Shown piece by piece: positions 33,858-37,769 of a DNA stretch of 37,769 bases. The notes beneath the pieces were generated by a model. That model made no database searches and was not told where the DNA came from. It was given only the letters and a program-made list of their open reading frames with translations. The stretch covers positions 1 to 37,769 of the forward strand of contig CAYVXD010000025.1 of the NCBI GenBank assembly GCA_964454265.1, written 5' to 3'. Both the position numbers and the translations under genes were made by a program. Every line of letters starts with the position of its first letter. The stretch's first letter is position 1. Source of the stretch: JAUWMI01 sp964454265 (GTDB lineage: Bacteria > Sumerlaeota > Sumerlaeia > MWCT01 > JAUWMI01).

Positions 33858-35138
33858 ATGCTCCTGTTTCGTCTAAAACGAATCCTTCGCCTGGGGATTA
33901 AAAGCCTCTGGCTTCACAAACTCCGCTCCGTGCTCACGGTGCTGGGCATCGTCTTTGGCGTCTGTTCCGTCATTGCGATGCTTGCCATCGGCGAAGGAGC
34001 AAGCTACGAAGCCCAAGAGCAGATCAAGCAGCTCGGAAGCCAGAACATCATTGTCAAGAGCGTAAAGCCGCCCCAAGATGAAAGCGTGAGCGCAGAACAA
34101 AGCATCGCGATCGAGTATGGACTGACCTACCAAGATGCCGAACGCATGACCTACACAATTCCCAGTGTCCAGGTCATTGTTCCAATGCGGGCAATCCGCC
34201 GCGATATCTGGTTTGGCACCCGACGCGTGGACGGCCAGGTGATCGGCACGGTTCCCTGGTATCCGGAAATTGCCAAATCTCAAGTCCAGTTCGGACGGTT
34301 CCTAAACGCCGTGGAAATGCAATCCGCCAAGAACGTCTGCGTGCTGGGCGCAGCAATCGCCGACAAGCTCTTTTCCTATGAAAACCCGCTCGGCAAGGCA
34401 GTAAAGGTTGGAGGGGATTACTACCGTGTAATCGGCGTAATGCAGGAGAAATCCAAGGCCAACCCCGGCAATGGCGAAAAGACCACAGTCGAGAATCTCA
34501 ACTACGAGGTATTTATTCCGCTCACAGCAGCTAAGTCGCGATTCGGCGAGCTCCTGGTAAGAAGGAGCTCAGGAACCCAGGAATTTGAACGCGTTCAACT
34601 TCATCAAATTATTGTTCAGGTTAACCAATTAGAGCAGGTGACTGAAACCGCGGCTATCCTGCAACAGATGCTCAGCATCTTTCATAAGAAACAAGACTAT
34701 GAGCTGGTCGTTCCACTCGAGCTCCTGCGCCAGGCCGAGCGCACCAAACGGATTTTCAGCATTGTGCTTGGCTCCATTGCCGCCATTTCGCTCCTGGTTG
34801 GTGGCATTGGCATCATGAACATTATGCTCGCCAGCGTGACCGAGCGTACCCGCGAGATTGGCATCCGCAGAGCACTCGGCGCGAAGAGGCGCGACATCAT
34901 CACACAATTTCTCACGGAAACCGTGATTCTCTCAGGCAGCGGCGGCATGATTGGAATTGTTATCGGCGTGACAATCCCCTTTCTCATCACCAAATTTGCC
35001 CACATGGCTACTATTGTCACACTCTGGTCACTCCTCCTTGCTTTCTGCATCTCCGCTGCGGTCGGCGTGATCTTTGGCCTCTACCCCGCATATCGCGCTG
35101 CAAATATGGACCCCATCGAGGCCCTTCGCCACGAATAA
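33858..35138 (+). CDS. MacB-type ABC transporter permease (FtsX family)
   Basis: A 426-residue protein with the FtsX/MacB layout: one N-terminal membrane span (about 22-45, LRSVLTVLGIVFGVCSVIAMLAIGEGA), a large periplasmic domain (about 50-290) and three C-terminal spans. The last part has the family's NIMLASVTERTREIGIRRALGAKRRDI coupling segment and the terminal YPAYRAANMDPIEALRHE. With the preceding ATPase, adaptor and TolC-like channel it makes a complete tripartite efflux pump, likely for peptides, macrolide-like compounds, siderophores or other lipidic products; the substrate cannot be inferred. It is the last gene of the operon. No strong terminator follows. Confidence 0.94.
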   Translation: MLLFRLKRILRLGIKSLWLHKLRSVLTVLGIVFGVCSVIAMLAIGEGASYEAQEQIKQLGSQNIIVKSVKPPQDESVSAEQSIAIEYGLTYQDAERMTYTIPSVQVIVPMRAIRRDIWFGTRRVDGQVIGTVPWYPEIAKSQVQFGRFLNAVEMQSAKNVCVLGAAIADKLFSYENPLGKAVKVGGDYYRVIGVMQEKSKANPGNGEKTTVENLNYEVFIPLTAAKSRFGELLVRRSSGTQEFERVQLHQIIVQVNQLEQVTETAAILQQMLSIFHKKQDYELVVPLELLRQAERTKRIFSIVLGSIAAISLLVGGIGIMNIMLASVTERTREIGIRRALGAKRRDIITQFLTETVILSGSGGMIGIVIGVTIPFLITKFAHMATIVTLWSLLLAFCISAAVGVIFGLYPAYRAANMDPIEALRHE

Positions 35139-35203
35139 GATCAGGGCTGTACGAGGACATGCCAATCTCTCTTTCGTGCGATTTGTTAGCTGGACTTTCT
35201 TTA

Positions 35204-35362
35204 TTATTCTAAAAAAGCCCTGCCAGTACCTGTAAGCCCCATCGCCCTGGCTATCACCTGAAATTCCCCTCCGAGCATCCTTGAAAACCCCGTTGGTTTA
35301 GGTCTTGCGTTGGAGTTTTTTTTCGCCGAAATAGCAAAACCACTCTTGACTAGGGGGATTCT
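35204..35362 (-). other. Coding-like remnant or dispersed repeat without a start codon
   Basis: The minus-strand frame ends at a TAA (35204-35206) and reads upstream for about 52 codons to another stop. It includes PLVKSGFAIS, ARPKPTGFSRML and GGEFQVIARAMGLTGTGRAFLE. The composition is unusually protein-like for spacer DNA, yet the only ATGs are internal and none has a Shine-Dalgarno. It may be the 3' end of a lost gene or a repeat element that reads as a peptide. No family was identified. Confidence 0.4.
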
Positions 35363-35567
35363 TTAATGTAGCAAAGTAAGTAACGAATAGAGCAGCAGAT
35401 GTTTGATTAAGAATCAGCGCGTGAGGTTTTAGCTTCGGATTGTGCACTTTTTAGTTATTTTTTTCACAAGAAACGGCTACAGCAACTATAAGTAACAGCA
35501 TTCTTATTGAAGTATTCTGTACAACAATAAAATAAATATCCATTGCCGTCTTTCGGGTCTTATTTAT

Positions 35568-35617
35568 ATGATTTCGTGATCGTGATAAAAAATAGCCGTA
35601 TTTACGAAATCATTTTT
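35568..35617. other. 10-base perfect inverted repeat with a downstream T run
   Basis: ATGATTTCGT (35568-35577) and ACGAAATCAT (35604-35613) are perfect inverted repeats 26 bases apart, with Ts at 35613-35617. It could be a weak terminator reading rightward or a pair of operator half-sites; the long AT-rich loop makes an efficient terminator unlikely. Confidence 0.45.
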
Positions 35618-35791
35618 CAAAACCAAAGTAAATCTCAGTAGGCAATATATTGCTGATTCAAGGTTCACTCTTTCGATAACAATATTTGGAGCACAGAACA
35701 AAAACAAATATCAAACCAGGACGGCAGGAGGTGGACTACGCCAAAAATTCAGAATAAGAAAGTATACCATCATATAAGTTACAGTTGAATC

Positions 35792-35854
35792 TCTCGCAAG
35801 GACGTCAAGAACGCAAGATTCCTGTTCTCTTTGCGACTTTGCGCCTTTGCGTGA
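35792..35854. repeat. GCAAAG hairpin element, third relative
   Basis: TCTCGCAAGGACGTCAAG... (from 35792) is an imperfect inverted match of the right side, which ends GCGCCTTTGCGTGA (35841-35854). The right arm is closely related to that of the 21795-21914 unit (GGCGGCTTTGCGTGAGA). Confidence 0.7.
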
Positions 35855-35935
35855 AACTCTTAGGTCAGACAATGACACTAATACATTGCTCTGAGTAATA
35901 ATTCTTCCGTTGTGTACGTTGTGTCGTAGTGGTTA

Positions 35936-35956
35936 ATGCACCTTAGGTAGGTGCAT
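35936..35956 (+). promoter_or_regulatory. Small hairpin or operator-like palindrome upstream of citrate synthase
   Basis: ATGCACCT (35936-35943) and AGGTGCAT (35949-35956) form a perfect 8-base inverted repeat with a five-base spacer, 52 bases before the start codon. It could be a dimeric repressor site or a leader hairpin. No promoter could be confidently placed around it. Confidence 0.45.
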
Positions 35957-36007
35957 ATTTTGATATCGTCTCTTAATAATCATTAGAAAAAAGAAAGGAG
36001 GATTGAG

Positions 36008-37288
36008 ATGGCAACATTGCAAGAGAAATTGGCGCAACAAATTCCTGGGCTGCGCGACGAAATTGGGGGCCTGGTTAAACAACACGGCGCCAAGGTCATT
36101 TCCGAAGTTACCGTGGCCCAGGCCTACGGCGGCATGCGCGGCGTCAAGGGACTTGTTTGCGACACCTCGTTCGTTGATCCTGAAAAAGGCCTCATCATCC
36201 GCGGCACTCCCATTGGCGAGCTCACGGATCGCCTGCCTGAAGAGATTTTCTACCTCCTCTGCACGGGCGAGCTGCCTGACAAAAAGGCACTCGAGGCCCT
36301 CCAGGCCGATCTGCGCAAGCGCGCTGATGTCCCCTCATACGTCTTTGACGTCCTACGCGCAATGCCCGACGACTCGCACCCCATGTGCATGTTAGACACC
36401 GGCATTCTGGTCATGGAAAAAGAATCTGTCTTTCGCCGCCGCTATAACGAGGGCATGAAGAAGACCGAATACTGGGAACCGGCCCTCGAGGATGCGCTTC
36501 AGCTCATCGCCAAGCTGCCAGGCGTTGCCGCCGCTGTCTATCGCATTCGCTTCAAGAAGGGCGACCTGATCCCGCCAGACCCAAAACTCGACTGGGGTGC
36601 CAATTATGCCCACATGCTGGGCATGCCGGACCCCAAAGGTGAGTTTGCCAATCTGATGCGGCTCTACCTGGTTCTGCACAGTGACCATGAGAGCGGAAAC
36701 GTCAGTGCTTTCGCCTGCCACACTGTTGGCTCTGCCCTGTCTGATCCATACTATGCCGTCTCCGCAGGGCTGAACGGCCTGGCTGGCCCGCTGCATGGAC
36801 TGGCAAATCAGGAGTGCCTCAAGTTCGTGCTCGCGATCAATGAGCAATACAACGGCGTGCCAACCGACGAGCAATTGGTCAAGTTTGCATGGGATACCCT
36901 TAAGAGCGGCAAAGTCATCCCCGGCTACGGCCACGCAGTCTTGCGCGAAACCGACCCACGCTTCACCGCGTTCAACAAGTTTGGCAATCGCGTCTGCCCG
37001 GATGATGCGCCGTTCAAGACCGTAGACAAGATGTTCCGGCTTATCCCTGGCGTCCTGAAAGAACAGGGGAAGGCCAAGAATCCGTATCCAAACGTTGACG
37101 CAGGCTCCGGCGCACTGCTGTACCACTTCGGCATGACAGAGTTTGACTACTACACCGTGCTGTTCGGCGTATCGCGCGGCCTCGGCATGATGTCGCAGTG
37201 GATTTTCAACCGCGCTATGGGCATACCCATCACGCGGCCCAAATCCGTCGGCACCGACTGGATCAAAGCACAGGTTGCCAAGGCGTAG
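36008..37288 (+). CDS. gltA: Citrate synthase, mitochondrial/Geobacter-like type
   Basis: A 426-residue citrate synthase that condenses oxaloacetate and acetyl-CoA in the cytoplasm as the entry to the TCA cycle. Active-site residues are in place: His263 in GPLHGLANQE, His309 in IPGYGHAVLRETDPRF and Asp364 in PNVDAGSGALLYHFGM. The motifs SDHESGNVSAF, NPYPNVDA and YYTVLFGVSRGLG...PITRPKS match the eukaryotic-type (mitochondrial) subfamily, also known from Geobacter, rather than the E. coli hexameric type; the length also fits. AAAGGAGG ends six bases upstream of the ATG at 36008. It is monocistronic with its own leader hairpin and a terminator hairpin at 37322-37352. No other TCA gene is adjacent. 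Confidence 0.95.
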   Translation: MATLQEKLAQQIPGLRDEIGGLVKQHGAKVISEVTVAQAYGGMRGVKGLVCDTSFVDPEKGLIIRGTPIGELTDRLPEEIFYLLCTGELPDKKALEALQADLRKRADVPSYVFDVLRAMPDDSHPMCMLDTGILVMEKESVFRRRYNEGMKKTEYWEPALEDALQLIAKLPGVAAAVYRIRFKKGDLIPPDPKLDWGANYAHMLGMPDPKGEFANLMRLYLVLHSDHESGNVSAFACHTVGSALSDPYYAVSAGLNGLAGPLHGLANQECLKFVLAINEQYNGVPTDEQLVKFAWDTLKSGKVIPGYGHAVLRETDPRFTAFNKFGNRVCPDDAPFKTVDKMFRLIPGVLKEQGKAKNPYPNVDAGSGALLYHFGMTEFDYYTVLFGVSRGLGMMSQWIFNRAMGIPITRPKSVGTDWIKAQVAKA

Positions 37289-37321
37289 CTCCTTCGCTGC
37301 ACATCGTATTCTCGAAACTCT

Positions 37322-37357
37322 ATACCCGGGTCACGCAGAGTGGCCCGGGTATCTTAT
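37322..37357 (+). terminator. Terminator-like hairpin between citrate synthase and the CRISPR array
   Basis: ATACCCGGG (37322-37330) pairs with CCCGGGTAT (37344-37352), and TCAC/GTGG-type pairing extends the stem inward to about 13 base pairs with a five-base loop. CTTATTCT follows, a weak T-rich tail. Because the stem is symmetrical, it could stop both the gene from the left and CRISPR transcripts arriving from the right. Confidence 0.75.
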
Positions 37358-37769
37358 TCTCCAATCCACCTCCATCCCGAAGGATGGAGGAATCATCTGG
37401 CCTGGAGGAGAAACGATATACGGCGCGATGTTTCAATCCACCTCCATCCCGAAGGATGGAGGAATCAAGTAAATCCAAGGTGAGTATGAGTCATTGAGTT
37501 GTTTCAATCCACCTCCATCCCGAAGGATGGAGGAATCGCTGGCGATGCGGTTACTAAATTGAGGGGAGCGCCAGTTTCAATCCACCTCCATCCCGAAGGA
37601 TGGAGGAATCCCAGAAATTGCATTGGAGACAGCGGAGGTATGAAAGTTTCAATCCACCTCCATCCCGAAGGATGGAGGAATCCGGATTTTTCGACGATGC
37701 CCAAGTTGTGGAATGTTTCAATCCACCTCCATCCCGAAGGATGGAGGAATCCGGATTTTTCGACGATGC
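37358..37769 (-). CRISPR. CRISPR array, six 37-base repeats, runs off the window
   Basis: Repeats are at 37358-37394, 37430-37466, 37501-37537, 37574-37610, 37646-37682 and 37715-37751. On the plus strand they begin GTTTCAATCCACCTCCATCC and end GATGGAGGAATC. The five right-hand repeats are identical; the leftmost has three changes in its first four bases. Complete spacers are 35, 34, 36, 35 and 32 bases; a sixth is cut off after 18. The minus strand is the likely crRNA strand: it gives a 3' end ATTGAAAC, the usual 8-base handle, and a 9-base-pair stem CCTCCATCC/GGATGGAGG closed by a TTCG loop. The degenerate repeat at the left is then leader-distal, and leader and cas genes should lie to the right, outside the window. 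The handle is typical of type I or III systems; the subtype cannot be set without cas genes. Confidence 0.96.

Larger units (their letters stand above)
35139..36007. other. Long spacer between the efflux operon and citrate synthase
   Basis: No normal gene is seen. The spacer holds a peptide-like minus-strand remnant (35204-35362), a 10-base inverted repeat (35568-35613), a GCAAAG-family hairpin element (35792-35854) and a small hairpin (35936-35956) in the leader of the citrate synthase gene. The stretch 35380-35780 is AT-rich. Confidence 0.6.

Noticed and set aside
36392..37126. 244-codon minus-strand frame inside the citrate synthase gene
   Set aside because: Antisense to a gene with all active-site residues; an effect of GC-rich codon use.
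37198..37704. Short frames across the CRISPR array, including repeated 'STSIPKDGG'-like peptides
   Set aside because: They arise from translating the 37-base repeat and are not genes.

Overview
The window looks like a metagenome-assembled scaffold from an uncultivated Gram-negative bacterium. Three lipoproteins, a TolC-type outer-membrane channel with a MacAB-like pump, and a sigma factor fused to a membrane anchor and a long chain of carboxypeptidase-regulatory-like domains all point that way. The fusion sigma factor, the intergenic MITE-like repeats and the mixed gene complement resemble PVC-type, Omnitrophota-, Sumerlaeota- or Hydrogenedentes-like lineages. The sequence alone does not settle which. 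No rRNA or tRNA gene was recognised.

Layout. 102-4892: membrane-tethered ECF sigma/beta-sandwich fusion. 5008-12540: a minus-strand, visibly AT-rich glycan-modification island with a GT4 glycosyltransferase, two FemAB/GNAT-like paralogues flanking a NodU-type carbamoyltransferase, and three tandem Trm112-methyltransferase copies in successive states of decay (intact, single nonsense codon, eroded remnant). 13164-15301: a GH172/DUF2961 protein and a CPPED1-like phosphoesterase lipoprotein. 15391-21555: housekeeping and orphan genes (PabB-PabC fusion, a 2,4-diaminopentanoate-dehydrogenase-like oxidoreductase, a secreted transglutaminase-like protein, a tandem ACT protein, a 101-residue unknown) separated by repeat-rich spacers. 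22239-25316: a DnaE2/ImuC-like polymerase. 25427-28621: a secreted beta-helix protein with a strong terminator, an unknown lipoprotein and a ZIP metal transporter. 29353-35138: a tightly coupled TolC-MacA-ATPase-permease operon. 36008-37288: a mitochondrial-type citrate synthase, ended by a hairpin that abuts a CRISPR array (37358 to the window end).

Two things stand out structurally. First, the spacers hold at least three families of short elements with imperfect terminal inverted repeats, one of which supplies the C-terminal codons of a gene. Second, three separate exact matches of 55 nt, two at the edges of the 100-N gap and one at the scaffold end, show that the assembly was made with k=55. 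The gap is therefore probably about 10 nt, and the end of the CRISPR array is a graph break caused by a duplicated spacer start.

No complete undescribed defence system is visible: no cas genes lie in the window. The strongest candidates for new biology are the sigma fusion, the FemAB-carbamoyltransferase-FemAB glycan locus and the hairpin element families.
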